The position numbers and the translations under genes are program-made. This document shows, in pieces, positions 1 to 7,496 of a stretch of DNA of 22,486 bases. Location of the stretch: contig CAYFHK010000035.1 in assembly GCA_964342585.1 (NCBI GenBank), forward strand, positions 1 to 22,486, in the 5' to 3' direction. Source of the DNA: Parvularcula sp964342585 (GTDB lineage Bacteria; Pseudomonadota; Alphaproteobacteria; Caulobacterales; Parvularculaceae). Position 1 is the first letter of the stretch. Every line of letters starts with the position of its first letter. Under the pieces are notes generated by a model. That model was not told the origin of the DNA. It ran no database searches and was given only the letters and a program-made list of their open reading frames with translations.

Positions 1-456
1 CTTAAGCACATCAATGACGATCACGGGCATGAATATTTTCCGCGCATCGAGCCCGTCGCCATGGTGTTGCCGATCTTCGAGGATCGGGTGTGCCTTGCCA
101 CCGGAACGCGTTTTCCCGAGGGACTCGTTTCGGCCCTGGCAGGGTTTGTGGAGCCAGGCGAAAGCCTAGAGGAATGCGCGGCGCGCGAGGTGGCCGAAGA
201 GGTCGGCCTGAAGGTCACCCACACCCAATATGTGGTCAGTCAGCCCTGGCCGTTTCCCGCCTCGCTAATGGTCGGCTTCCTCGCGGAGGTCACGGGCGAT
301 GAACTGACCCTCGACCCGCAGGAAATCAGCGACGCGCGGTTCTACACCCGCGATGAGGTCAGCGCTCTGACGGACGGCCAGCGGGTGGCGGGCAAATGGG
401 CGCCGCCGCCTGAGGCCGTGGCGCATCAGCTCGTGAAGGCGTGGTTGAGCCGATAA
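1..456 (+). CDS. nudC: NAD(+)/NADH diphosphatase (NudC-type Nudix hydrolase), 5' partial
   Basis: The reading frame is open from the first base, so the N-terminus lies outside the window. About 151 C-terminal residues are visible. They begin at the PR-I-EPVAMVLP strand that opens the Nudix fold in NudC and include a full Nudix box (GFVEPGESLEECAAREVAEEVGL region, about residues 49-71 of the visible part), which binds Mg2+ through its REVAEE glutamates. The SQPWPFPASLMVGF segment follows and is the NudC subfamily signature that separates it from other Nudix enzymes. The family hydrolyses NADH or NAD+ to NMN(H) and AMP and removes NAD caps from RNA. The last 31 bp overlap the 3' end of the convergent pheA gene. 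The zinc-ribbon part of NudC cannot be assessed here. Confidence 0.93.
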   Translation, partial: LKHINDDHGHEYFPRIEPVAMVLPIFEDRVCLATGTRFPEGLVSALAGFVEPGESLEECAAREVAEEVGLKVTHTQYVVSQPWPFPASLMVGFLAEVTGDELTLDPQEISDARFYTRDEVSALTDGQRVAGKWAPPPEAVAHQLVKAWLSR

Positions 457-1286
457 GGGTCCGCCCGGAAGACGCCGAGCAGCTTCAGATCCGTTGAGTA
501 GAAGCCGAGCTCCTGCAGCGCCCGCTCCACCGGCGGATCGTCAGGGTGGCCTTCGATTTCGGCCTGGAAGCGGGTGGCGGCGAAGGTCGCGTCTTCCTGA
601 TAGCTCTCGAGCTTGATCATATTGACGCCGTTCGTCGCGAAGCCGCCAAGCGACTTATAGAGCGCGGCAGGAATGTTTCGCACACGAAACACCATGCTGG
701 TCAGGATCTGCCCTGACAGAAGATCTGGCCACGGCACATCGCCTTCCGCCACCAGCCGCAAGAAACGCGTCACGTTCCGCTCGGCGTCCTGCACATCGCG
801 CTCGATAATTTCGAGGCCATAGGCCGCCGCTGCCGCCTCCGGCGCAATGACCGCAATTGTGGGGTCTTGAAGCTCTGAAAGCTCCCGTGCGGCGCCTGCT
901 GTGTCGGGGGCGACCTTCGCCAACAGGTTTCGGCGCGCGATCATGATGGCGCATTGGGAAAGCGCCATGGGGTGGCTGCGCACGGTTTTGAGTTTTGCCG
1001 GATCGGCGCCGGGCAGCGTCATCAATTGCATTTTGATGGGCAAGAAGTGCTCGGAAACGATCGACACCGGCATGTTGGGCAAGAGCCGGTAGACATCATC
1101 GACGCGGCCCGCGATGGCGTTCTCCACCGGCACCATTGCGGCGGCAGCCTCGCCGCGCACCACCGCATCGAACACATGCGCAAAAGTGGGCGCCGCCGTC
1201 GGTTCAAGGTCTTCGGCAAAGAGCCGACACGCCTCATGAGAGAACGCCCCAGGCTCACCTTGATACACAATTCGCTTCGACGACAC
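426..1286 (-). CDS. pheA: prephenate dehydratase with ACT domain
   Basis: Monofunctional prephenate dehydratase of 286 aa. It converts prephenate to phenylpyruvate in phenylalanine synthesis. The N-terminus YQGEPGAFSHEA is the family's opening motif. VPVENAIAGRV (about 53-62) and the catalytic NVTRF motif (171-175) are intact. The ACT regulatory domain occupies about 195-275, with GGFATNGVNMIKLES in place of the usual GALxxxLxxFAxxGINLTKIESRP, so phenylalanine feedback binding is likely but the motif is divergent. I place the start at the GTG at 1286, because it gives the MSSK-type N-terminus common in alphaproteobacteria and lies about 9 nt from an AAGGA ribosome site. A TTG at 1292 is possible. 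There is no chorismate mutase domain. It is divergent from the cytochrome c gene, an arrangement common in this class. Confidence 0.93.
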   Translation of the reverse strand: MSSKRIVYQGEPGAFSHEACRLFAEDLEPTAAPTFAHVFDAVVRGEAAAAMVPVENAIAGRVDDVYRLLPNMPVSIVSEHFLPIKMQLMTLPGADPAKLKTVRSHPMALSQCAIMIARRNLLAKVAPDTAGAARELSELQDPTIAVIAPEAAAAAYGLEIIERDVQDAERNVTRFLRLVAEGDVPWPDLLSGQILTSMVFRVRNIPAALYKSLGGFATNGVNMIKLESYQEDATFAATRFQAEIEGHPDDPPVERALQELGFYSTDLKLLGVFRADPYRLNHAFTS

Positions 1287-1452
1287 GCCCAACTTTCCTT
1301 CTTATTCATCCCTTGAACGGCACAAAGAACGCAGATTCGAGGCCACAACGCGAAATTGCCACGTTGCAGCGCCGCAAGAGCCTCGCTAGACACCCCCGGA
1401 ATTATCCATCGCGCGCTGTTCTTCTGCGCGCCATCGACGATCAGGCAGTGAT

Positions 1453-2094
1453 ATGAAAGATCCCCTTTACGGCAACAAAGTCGCAGCGGCCATCCTCGTG
1501 ACGGCGCTCCTGGCCATCGGCCTGCCCGTGGTGATTTCGACGCTCACCAAAGTGTTCGGCGGCCACCATGGTCACCACTACGAAGAAGAGAACCCGTTCG
1601 GTCTCGCCTATGTCCCAGCGACGATCGACCTGGGTCCGGGCGGTGCTTCCGAGCCCGAGCCCGAAATCGACCTGGGCACGCTTCTCGCCAACGCCTCAGC
1701 GGATCGCGGTGAACGCGCGGCTGGCCTCTGCAAAGCGTGCCACACCTTCTATGAGGGCGAAGCCAATGGCATTGGGCCTAACCTGTGGGACGTGATGGGG
1801 CGTGACATCGCCGGCGTTGCTGGCTTTGGCTATTCCGGTGCCTTGCAAGGCCTCGAAGGCGAGTGGACTTACGAGAAGCTCGATCCGTATCTCGAGAATA
1901 GCCAAGCCTATGTGCCGGGCACGCAGATGGCGCAGATGGTCCGCAAGGAAGAAAAGCGCGCGGACATCCTCGCCTTCCTGCAGACGCTTTCAAACGACCC
2001 ATTGCCCTTCCCCGAGCCAGCACCGCCTGCCGAGGAAGAGCCTGAAAGCGCTGAGGCCGCTGAGCCTGCAGCCGAAGAAGGCGCAGGGCAGTAA
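1453..2094 (+). CDS. membrane-anchored class I cytochrome c
   Basis: This 213-aa protein has an uncleaved N-terminal membrane anchor (about residues 10-34), a His-rich patch (GGHHGHH, 36-42) and an acidic Pro-rich linker. The cytochrome domain has a single CKACH haem site (C93, C96, H97). GIGPNLW follows the haem site, and GTQM supplies the probable axial Met159. The C-terminal tail after about residue 182 is almost entirely Pro, Glu and Ala and is probably disordered. This is the CycM/c552-like family of alphaproteobacteria, which carries electrons between the bc1 complex and terminal oxidases on the periplasmic face of the inner membrane. The tail and His patch differ in length within the family. 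Its stop is 3 nt before the DUF4169 gene, so the two are probably co-transcribed. No strong Shine-Dalgarno is visible. Confidence 0.9.
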   Translation: MKDPLYGNKVAAAILVTALLAIGLPVVISTLTKVFGGHHGHHYEEENPFGLAYVPATIDLGPGGASEPEPEIDLGTLLANASADRGERAAGLCKACHTFYEGEANGIGPNLWDVMGRDIAGVAGFGYSGALQGLEGEWTYEKLDPYLENSQAYVPGTQMAQMVRKEEKRADILAFLQTLSNDPLPFPEPAPPAEEEPESAEAAEPAAEEGAGQ

Positions 2095-2097
2095 GCC

Positions 2098-2304
2098 ATG
2101 GGTGAGGTCGTCAATCTGAGGACGGCCCGCAAAGCCAAGAAACGTGCGGACAAAGAGAAAAAGGCGGCCGAGAACCGGGCCGCCTTTGGTCGTTCTAAGG
2201 TCGAGCGCGACCAGGCCGAGAAGACGAACGCGCGGCTGACCCGCGATCTCGATAATGCCAAGCGCGGCGATGATGACGATCCGCCTCTGCCTGAAGGCGC
2301 GTAG
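2098..2304 (+). CDS. DUF4169 family small protein
   Basis: This 68-aa basic, highly charged protein begins MGEVVNLRTARKAKKRADKE and continues with AAENRAAFGRSK. That is the recognisable DUF4169 pattern, a small alphaproteobacterial family of unknown function. It is predicted almost entirely helical, ends in a run of aspartates and then PPLPEGA, and has no membrane segment or cysteine. It starts 3 nt after the cytochrome c stop and is probably translated from the same message. No function should be assigned. Confidence 0.85.
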   Translation: MGEVVNLRTARKAKKRADKEKKAAENRAAFGRSKVERDQAEKTNARLTRDLDNAKRGDDDDPPLPEGA

Positions 2305-2313
2305 CCGTCGAGC

Positions 2314-3213
2314 TTATATCTTTGGGCGCACGATCCGCCGCATCTTCAGATTATCGCGCACCACCCATTTGGCCGACAGCTCCCGCGCATCATTGATGGT
2401 GGTCGCCATATAGGTGGCGTTGGCGTGGAGCATGTGCCGATCATCGACCATGAGGGCGGTATGGCCTGGCCAAAAAAGGATGTCGCCACGCTGGAGCATA
2501 GCATCCGCCCAGTCGCCGCCCATCGCCTCATCCCAAACCGTCTCGCTGCGGCCCGCTTCTTGAAAATAGGCCTCCTGCTGGTCGGTATCGCGCGGGACCA
2601 CGTGACCGCAGGCCTCAAAGGCATTCTGGATGAGTGCAGAGCAATCGAGCCCGAGGCTCTCGCGCCCCCCCCAAAAGTAGGGCGCGGCCAAAAACAGCAT
2701 CGCCGCCTCAACCGGATCGATGGCAAATTCTGCATCGATCGGCGCGGTATGACCTCGCCATACCCAGCCGCCACGGGCCTCTTGCACAAAATCCCCATCG
2801 GTTTCGCCAGCCGCGATTTTCGCATTCATCGAAACGAGCCCAAGCGGCGCCGATTTGAGATTGGGTTCGGAGAAGCGATAGCTGCGCAGGGCCGTGATCC
2901 GATGGGTGGGCGCAACCACCGGCGCCGAAAGCCCCTCCATATCCACATAGCCGACATACCCATCGAGCGCGGCTTGGCCCCAGCCCCAGCCCTCGGCTTC
3001 GTCATAGATCGTGAAGGTCTCGCCGAAGAGGGCTTGGGTTTCTTGCGCGCCATCGGGCGCGGGGGTTCGGCGGATGGGCAGGACAGAGGCGGTGACCTGC
3101 ATCGTTGTGCCTTGGGCAAAGCGCGGGGCGTCGACTTTGCCCTTCAGGTGGGCGGCGGCGAGATCGGCGCGCACCGGCGTCACCCGCTTATCGAAGCCAG
3201 ACGCCTCAGCCAT
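2314..3213 (-). CDS. NlpC/P60 family cell-wall hydrolase with SH3-like domain
   Basis: This 299-aa protein opens with FDKRVTPVRADLAAAHLKGKV, the typical start of alphaproteobacterial C40 peptidases. About residues 35-95 form a bacterial SH3-type domain and a second SH3-like stretch may follow at 105-155. The papain-like NlpC/P60 domain fills the C-terminal 140 residues, with Cys191 in GLDCSALIQ, His251 in PGHTALMVDD and His263 in LHANA as the probable catalytic triad. The family cleaves gamma-D-glutamyl-diamino-acid bonds in peptidoglycan stem peptides. No signal peptide is visible, as is usual for this subfamily. The ATG at 3213 lies inside the end of the MarR gene (ATGGCTGA overlap, 8 bp), which suggests translational coupling. 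A longer frame to 3306 gives a non-homologous N-terminus, so I rejected it. Confidence 0.9.
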   Translation of the reverse strand: MAEASGFDKRVTPVRADLAAAHLKGKVDAPRFAQGTTMQVTASVLPIRRTPAPDGAQETQALFGETFTIYDEAEGWGWGQAALDGYVGYVDMEGLSAPVVAPTHRITALRSYRFSEPNLKSAPLGLVSMNAKIAAGETDGDFVQEARGGWVWRGHTAPIDAEFAIDPVEAAMLFLAAPYFWGGRESLGLDCSALIQNAFEACGHVVPRDTDQQEAYFQEAGRSETVWDEAMGGDWADAMLQRGDILFWPGHTALMVDDRHMLHANATYMATTINDARELSAKWVVRDNLKMRRIVRPKI

Positions 3214-3559
3214 AAAAGGTGCCAAGATCGGACTGGCGCTCGCGCTCATCCACGATGCGCGCAAAGGCGTCGACGAACAGCGCGCCTTCCGAAGTTTTTT
3301 GCACAATGACGATCCGCTTATCGGAGGGGTCGCGGGCGCGCTTCACAAAGCGGTGGATCGATAGGGCATCGAGCGCGCGGGAGATGGCGGGCTTTGGGAT
3401 TTCCAATTCTTCGGAAAGACCGCGAACGGTGTGGGGCCCGGGCGTCAAATAAACGGTCAGCAGCAGCGCCCATTGGCGCATGGAAAGGTCGGGCTGTTCA
3501 AGACGAACCGTGTCCACCATGACATCCCGCCACGGCAATAATACGTCTGTGGAATGCAC
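3206..3559 (-). CDS. MarR-type winged-helix transcriptional regulator
   Basis: This 117-aa DNA-binding protein has a MarR-like winged helix. LSMRQWALLLTVYL (25-38) is the first core helix. TVRGLSEELEIPKPAISRALDAL (44-66) is the helix-turn-helix, and RARDPSDKRIVIV (74-86) is the wing with the family's D-x-R-D/K-R pattern. It is shorter than most MarR proteins (about 140-160 aa) and lacks most of the C-terminal dimerisation helix. The start is a GTG at 3559; an ATG at 3520 is a possible alternative that would remove 13 residues. It overlaps the NlpC/P60 gene by 8 bp and probably forms an operon with it. A palindrome 19 bp upstream of the GTG is a candidate autoregulatory operator. Its ligand is unknown. 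Confidence 0.8.
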   Translation of the reverse strand: MHSTDVLLPWRDVMVDTVRLEQPDLSMRQWALLLTVYLTPGPHTVRGLSEELEIPKPAISRALDALSIHRFVKRARDPSDKRIVIVQKTSEGALFVDAFARIVDERERQSDLGTFYG

Positions 3560-3577
3560 GAGCAGATCACCCTATTT

Positions 3578-3599
3578 GCCGTTTCGCTAACGAAACGGC
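3578..3599. promoter_or_regulatory. palindrome upstream of the MarR-type gene, candidate operator
   Basis: A perfect inverted repeat with 9-bp arms GCCGTTTCG and CGAAACGGC around a 4-nt centre (CTAA). It ends 19 bp before the GTG of the MarR-type gene. Neither side carries a T-run, so it does not read as a terminator for dapD upstream. Size and position fit the operator of a dimeric MarR protein. Binding by this particular regulator is an inference. Confidence 0.5.
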
Positions 3600-3653
3600 G
3601 CAAAAACAACAAGTCTTGACATTCGATTTCTGCTGAAACCAGGCGCCCGTGGC

Positions 3654-4478
3654 TCAGTCGCGGAGCAATTCGTTGATGCTGGTCTTGGACCGGGTGCGCT
3701 CATCCACCGTCTTCACGATCACCGCGCAAGCCAGCGATGGCCCGCCCTTCTCGCTTGGCAGCGTGCCGGGGACCACCACCGAATACGCCGGGACTTCGCC
3801 ATAGTGGATCTGGCCGCTTTGCCGATCCACGATCTTGGTGGAGGCGCCGAGGAAGACGCCCATGGAGATGACCGCGCCCTCGCGCACGCGCACGCCCTCT
3901 GCCACTTCCGACCGGGCGCCCACGAAGCAATTGTCTTCGATGATCACGGGCTCTGCCTGCAACGGCTCGAGCACGCCGCCAATGCCAACGCCGCCGGAGA
4001 TGTGGCAGTTGGCGCCGATCTGCGCGCAGGAGCCAATGGTGGCCCAGGTATCGACCATGGTACCCGTGCCGACATAGGCGCCGATATTGACATAAGACGG
4101 CATCAGCACCGCGCCCGGTGCAACATAGGAGCCGCGGCGCACGGCACAGGGCGGCACCGCGCGGAAGCCGCCATCGGCGAAATCCGTCGCGCTCCACCCT
4201 TCAAACTTTGAGGGGACCTTATCGAACCAGTGGCCACCGCCGGGCCCGCCCGGGATCGGCGCATTCGCGTTGAGGCGGAAGGACAACAGCACCGCCTTTT
4301 TCGCCCATTGATTGACGACCCATTCCCCATCCTTGGGCTCCGCAACGCGCAGCTCGCCTTGATCGAGCGCCGTCAGCGCGGCCTCAACGGCTTCGCGCAC
4401 CTTCGTTTCGGTTGGATCGAGGGTGTCACGACGCTCCCACGCATCGTCGATCAGCGCCGCCAAATCACTCGTCGCCAC
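3654..4478 (-). CDS. dapD: 2,3,4,5-tetrahydropyridine-2,6-dicarboxylate N-succinyltransferase
   Basis: This 274-aa enzyme transfers succinyl from succinyl-CoA to tetrahydrodipicolinate in the succinylase route to diaminopimelate and lysine. The length is normal for DapD. The N-terminal helical domain is followed by NQWAKKAVLLSFRL and then by left-handed beta-helix hexapeptide repeats (about 105-225), including VLMPSYVNIGAYVGTGTMVDTW and ISGGVGIGGVLEP, which are DapD hallmarks. The start is the GTG at 4478, with an AAGGAG ribosome site (4485-4492 area) that overlaps the stop of the upstream HAD gene, so the two are probably coupled. dapE, often adjacent in related genomes, is not next to it here. 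Confidence 0.97.
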   Translation of the reverse strand: MATSDLAALIDDAWERRDTLDPTETKVREAVEAALTALDQGELRVAEPKDGEWVVNQWAKKAVLLSFRLNANAPIPGGPGGGHWFDKVPSKFEGWSATDFADGGFRAVPPCAVRRGSYVAPGAVLMPSYVNIGAYVGTGTMVDTWATIGSCAQIGANCHISGGVGIGGVLEPLQAEPVIIEDNCFVGARSEVAEGVRVREGAVISMGVFLGASTKIVDRQSGQIHYGEVPAYSVVVPGTLPSEKGGPSLACAVIVKTVDERTRSKTSINELLRD

Positions 4479-4491
4479 GGGCTCTTCTCCT

Positions 4492-5208
4492 TTATGGGTG
4501 GTCTTGCGGAGGCGGCGTTGTGAGGAGCCCGAGAAAGCCGGTCAAGTCCGTTGTGGTGTGGGTGACGTGGGGAAAACTTTCCCCATGGCGCGCAGGGCGC
4601 TTGCCTTCAGGCTCGTCATCGAACCATTCCGCTTTGGATTGTACCAGGACGGTTTTCATCCCGGCCGCGTGGGGCCATTCAAGGTTTTGCGGCATATCCT
4701 CGAACATCGCCGCGGCGCGCGGATCAACGTCGAATTTGCGGGTGAAGGCTTGATAAGCCGGCGCGTGCGGCTTGGGCATAAATTCCGCATGCGCAATATC
4801 GAACAGCCCATCGAATAGATCGAGAATGCCGATCTTGCCGGCCACGTTCTCCGCGTGACGCACTGACCCGTTGGTGAAAATATACCGCTGGCCGGGCAAG
4901 CTGGCGATGTGCTGACGCAAAGCTTCGTTGGCGGTGACCGCCGACAGGTCGATATCATGGACATAATCCATGAACGCCTCAGGCGAAATGCCATGCTCCT
5001 GCATCAGCCCACTGAGCGTTGTGCCATAGCGCGCGTAGTAATCTTTTTGGATGAACCGCGCTTTCGCGTGATCCACCTTCAACGTCTCTTCGATGAAGGA
5101 CGTCATCCGCGCGTCAATCTGCGCGAAGAGGTGGCAATCTGCCGGGTAGAGGGTGTTGTCGAGATCGAACACCCAAGTGGTGACATGGGTGAAGTCTTGT
5201 CGCGCCAT
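4492..5208 (-). CDS. HAD-family pyrimidine 5'-nucleotidase
   Basis: This 238-aa haloacid-dehalogenase-superfamily phosphatase belongs to the pyrimidine 5'-nucleotidase (SDT1/YjjG-like) group. Motif I is FDLDNTLYP, with nucleophile Asp15 and acid/base Asp17. Motif II is the FTNGS strand, motif III is the Lys in MPKPHAPAY, and motif IV is the MFEDMPQNL acidic loop. All four are intact. The family removes phosphate from UMP, CMP or related nucleotides, including damaged ones. The exact substrate is not readable from sequence. Its ATG follows a GGAG site by 6 nt. It starts 12 bp after the DUF1036 gene stop and ends 13 bp before dapD, so the three genes look like one transcript. The functional link to lysine synthesis is unclear. 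Confidence 0.9.
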   Translation of the reverse strand: MARQDFTHVTTWVFDLDNTLYPADCHLFAQIDARMTSFIEETLKVDHAKARFIQKDYYARYGTTLSGLMQEHGISPEAFMDYVHDIDLSAVTANEALRQHIASLPGQRYIFTNGSVRHAENVAGKIGILDLFDGLFDIAHAEFMPKPHAPAYQAFTRKFDVDPRAAAMFEDMPQNLEWPHAAGMKTVLVQSKAEWFDDEPEGKRPARHGESFPHVTHTTTDLTGFLGLLTTPPPQDHP

Positions 5209-5220
5209 GGGGGCTCCGAT

Positions 5221-6270
5221 TTATCGGCCGGCGAGGTCCGGATTGAACAGCTCGGGCGTGAACTGGAACGTCCAAGCTTCGTTGTCTCCCACCTCAATGC
5301 GGCGGAAGGAGGCCGTGTCATACCCTTCCTCCGCGCAAGGAATGTCCGCCTCTGCATCGAATTGAACAGAGGCGACGCAGAAGTCGGTCTCGCCACCGGC
5401 TAGGGGCACGGAACGGCTTTCCGCCTCCATCATGCCGAAGACGTAATAATCACCGCCCTCCAATGCACCGCGGCGAACCTTTGCGCATTCTTGCGTTTCA
5501 AGGCGCCACCAGCCCGAGGAGCGATAGGCATCCTCCTGCCCGATCGGCTGCGCGAAGGCGGCCCAGACCGGCAGCATGGTGGAATTGCAGAAGAAGAAGC
5601 CGCGTTTTGAGTCGGCGTCATTGGCGTCTGAGATCAACGCATCGATCACGCTGTCATTGATCGCGCCATTGGGATTAAGGCCTCGTTCGCGTTGATAACC
5701 CGCCAGCGCCGAGCGCGTATTCCGGCCCAAGGCGCCATCGATGCCGCCATCAAACGCGCCGACATCGCGCAAGAGCCGCTGCACCCCCGCCACCTGCGCG
5801 GCGAAGGAGGAGAAATTGTTTTCGTCGGAAAATTCCGTGGTCCACGTGCCATCGCCGCCCTCGGGCACATCGACGGGCAAGAATTCTCGCTGGCGCCGCG
5901 GATCATCAACGCACACGTCCTGATCTCGGAGGGTGAACAGGCTGTCGTTTTGAACGCAGAGCGGCGTGCGACCCGACCAGGTGCGCAGATCGCCCTGATG
6001 CCCAGGAATCGCTTCGGCGTAAACAAAATACCGCCCAGCCCGCACCGTGTCCGACAGGACGCGCTTGCACTCGCCCGCGCGCAGGCGCCACCAGCCGCGC
6101 GTAACGAGATCTTCATCGTCGACATAGCCCACAGCAGCCGACAGCGCGTAACTCGTCTTATTGCAGAACGTATATTGCGCGGACGCGACGCCGCCGGCGA
6201 ACCATGCCAAAACCACGGCAGCCACCACGCCACACAAAAGCGCGTGGCTTTCCGACAGTCGGTATCGCAT
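5221..6270 (-). CDS. secreted protein with two DUF1036 domains flanking a peptidoglycan-binding domain
   Basis: A 349-aa protein with an N-terminal signal peptide (hydrophobic 10-27, probable cleavage after ASA at 31). The first DUF1036 domain (about 33-150) opens YTFCNKTSYALSAAVGY and has GWWRLRAGECKRV. The second (about 224-345) opens FFFCNSTMLPVWAAFA and has GWWRLETQECAKV. Between them, 157-215 is a PG_binding_1-like helical repeat (VQRLLRDVGAFDGGIDGALGRNT then LAGYQRERGL). Paired cysteines in each DUF1036 copy suggest disulphides in the periplasm. DUF1036 has no known activity; the middle domain predicts cell-wall association. It lies first in a probable operon with the HAD nucleotidase and dapD. 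Confidence 0.87.
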   Translation of the reverse strand: MRYRLSESHALLCGVVAAVVLAWFAGGVASAQYTFCNKTSYALSAAVGYVDDEDLVTRGWWRLRAGECKRVLSDTVRAGRYFVYAEAIPGHQGDLRTWSGRTPLCVQNDSLFTLRDQDVCVDDPRRQREFLPVDVPEGGDGTWTTEFSDENNFSSFAAQVAGVQRLLRDVGAFDGGIDGALGRNTRSALAGYQRERGLNPNGAINDSVIDALISDANDADSKRGFFFCNSTMLPVWAAFAQPIGQEDAYRSSGWWRLETQECAKVRRGALEGGDYYVFGMMEAESRSVPLAGGETDFCVASVQFDAEADIPCAEEGYDTASFRRIEVGDNEAWTFQFTPELFNPDLAGR

Positions 6271-6397
6271 GCGTTTCCAACCCTTGCGTTATGCCGCGCC
6301 ATAGCTGACGCCGCGTCACCCCGCACGCTATATCTCAACGATCAGCGCTGCGCTGACAACCCTTGACCCGCCCGGCCGAGCCGTCACCTTGTCGCCC

Positions 6398-7117
6398 ATG
6401 CAAATTGTTATCCTGACCGGCGCGGGCATCAGCGCGGAAAGTGGCGTGTCGACCTTTCGCGACCCTGACGGTGTTTGGTCAAAATTCGACTATCGCGAAG
6501 TCGCAACGCCCGAGGGCTTCGCCGCCGATCCCCAAAAAGTGCACGGCTTTTACAATGCAAGGCGGGCGGGCCTTGGGTCCGTGGATCCCAACCCCGCCCA
6601 TATCGCTCTTGCGAAACTCGAAGCGGCGCTGACCGAGCATGGCCACGGCTTCACGTTGATCACACAAAATGTCGACGACCTACATGCGCGCGCCGGCAGC
6701 AAAACGATCTTGCAAATGCACGGCGCGCTCGCCCGGATCCGCTGCGACCATTGCGCCGCCGTCAGGCCGTGGGCGGAAGACCTCTCAACGGATGTGGTGT
6801 GCGATGGCTGCGGCCTGCCCGGGGGCTTGCGGCCCGATGTGGTTTGGTTCGGCGAAATTCCGCGCCACATGGAGGAAATCGATGCTGCGATGGCAGAGGC
6901 CACGCACTTTGTCTCGATCGGCACCTCAGGCACGGTCTATCCGGCGGCAGGTCTTGTCGCGATTGCGCGAGATCTGGGCGTGAGAACGGTGGAGATTAAT
7001 TTGGAGCCATCGGCCAATGCCGATCTATTCGACGAGACCCATTACGGCCCCGCCGCTAAGGCCGTGCCGAACTGGTGCGACTCGATCATCGCGCAAATCC
7101 AACAGGAGGCGACATGA
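6398..7117 (+). CDS. cobB: Sir2-family NAD-dependent protein deacylase (CobB-like)
   Basis: This 239-aa sirtuin removes acyl groups from protein lysines using NAD+. GAGISAESGVSTFRD (8-22) binds NAD, TQNVDDLHARAGS (89-101) contains the conserved QN-D, and catalytic His108 sits in LQMHGAL. Four zinc cysteines are present (C116, C119, C135, C138). Tyr52 and Arg55 in FYNARR match the Y-x-x-R pair that class III sirtuins use to bind succinyl- or malonyl-lysine, so desuccinylation is predicted. I chose the ATG at 6398. A TTG at 6389 would add three residues. No clear ribosome site precedes either, so translation may be leaderless or weak. Its stop overlaps the next gene start (ATGA). Confidence 0.95.
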   Translation: MQIVILTGAGISAESGVSTFRDPDGVWSKFDYREVATPEGFAADPQKVHGFYNARRAGLGSVDPNPAHIALAKLEAALTEHGHGFTLITQNVDDLHARAGSKTILQMHGALARIRCDHCAAVRPWAEDLSTDVVCDGCGLPGGLRPDVVWFGEIPRHMEEIDAAMAEATHFVSIGTSGTVYPAAGLVAIARDLGVRTVEINLEPSANADLFDETHYGPAAKAVPNWCDSIIAQIQQEAT

Positions 7118-7404
7118 CGGAAAAGCTTTCGGCTACGGAACGAGACAAATTTTTCAAGGACTTTGACAATTGGTCTGTCGTTGAGGGCCGCGATGCGGCA
7201 AAGGCCAAGTTCGAATTCAACGACTTCAATGAGGCCTTCGGCTTTATGACCCGTGTGGCCCTCAAAGCGGACCAAATGGATCACCATCCGGAGTGGTTTA
7301 ACGTCTACAATAAGGTCGAGATCACCCTGACGACGCACGATGCCGGCGGATTATCGCAAAAGGATGTGTCGCTGGCGGCATTCATCAAGACAGTCCTAAC
7401 CTAA
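7114..7404 (+). CDS. phhB: 4a-hydroxytetrahydrobiopterin dehydratase (pterin-4-alpha-carbinolamine dehydratase)
   Basis: This 96-aa protein is of normal length for the family. It carries the signature KADQMDHHPEWFNVYNKVEITLTTHDAGGLSQKD, split here as DHHPEW (56-61) and TTHDAGGLS (73-81). His57, His58 and His75 form the active site. The enzyme dehydrates 4a-hydroxytetrahydropterin made by aromatic amino acid hydroxylases. The start is the ATG at 7114, preceded 4 nt away by a perfect AGGAGG (7104-7109) and overlapping the deacylase stop by 4 bp. No phenylalanine hydroxylase gene is in the window. In such genomes the protein may act in pterin recycling or molybdopterin metabolism, but that is inference. 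Confidence 0.95.
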   Translation: MTEKLSATERDKFFKDFDNWSVVEGRDAAKAKFEFNDFNEAFGFMTRVALKADQMDHHPEWFNVYNKVEITLTTHDAGGLSQKDVSLAAFIKTVLT

Positions 7405-7496
7405 ACGCGTTTTTATCGGGGCTGCCTCGCTTTCGCCCTTTTCCCCCGCCCGAAGGGAAAGGATGAATTCATGATAACCCATCGGGAGGGCTGTTG

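Noticed and set aside
2425..3309. Long plus-strand open frame (294 codons)
   Set aside because: It is antisense to the NlpC/P60 gene, with no recognisable domain. GC-rich antisense frames stay open by chance.
3616..3621. TTGACA on the plus strand as a -35 box
   Set aside because: No plus-strand gene follows; all neighbours are on the minus strand.
3654..3680. Imperfect hairpin after dapD as terminator
   Set aside because: The stem has mismatches and there is no clean T-run on the minus strand.
7403..7412. AAACGCGTTT followed by T-run as a phhB terminator
   Set aside because: The palindrome has no loop and too short a stem to be a credible terminator.
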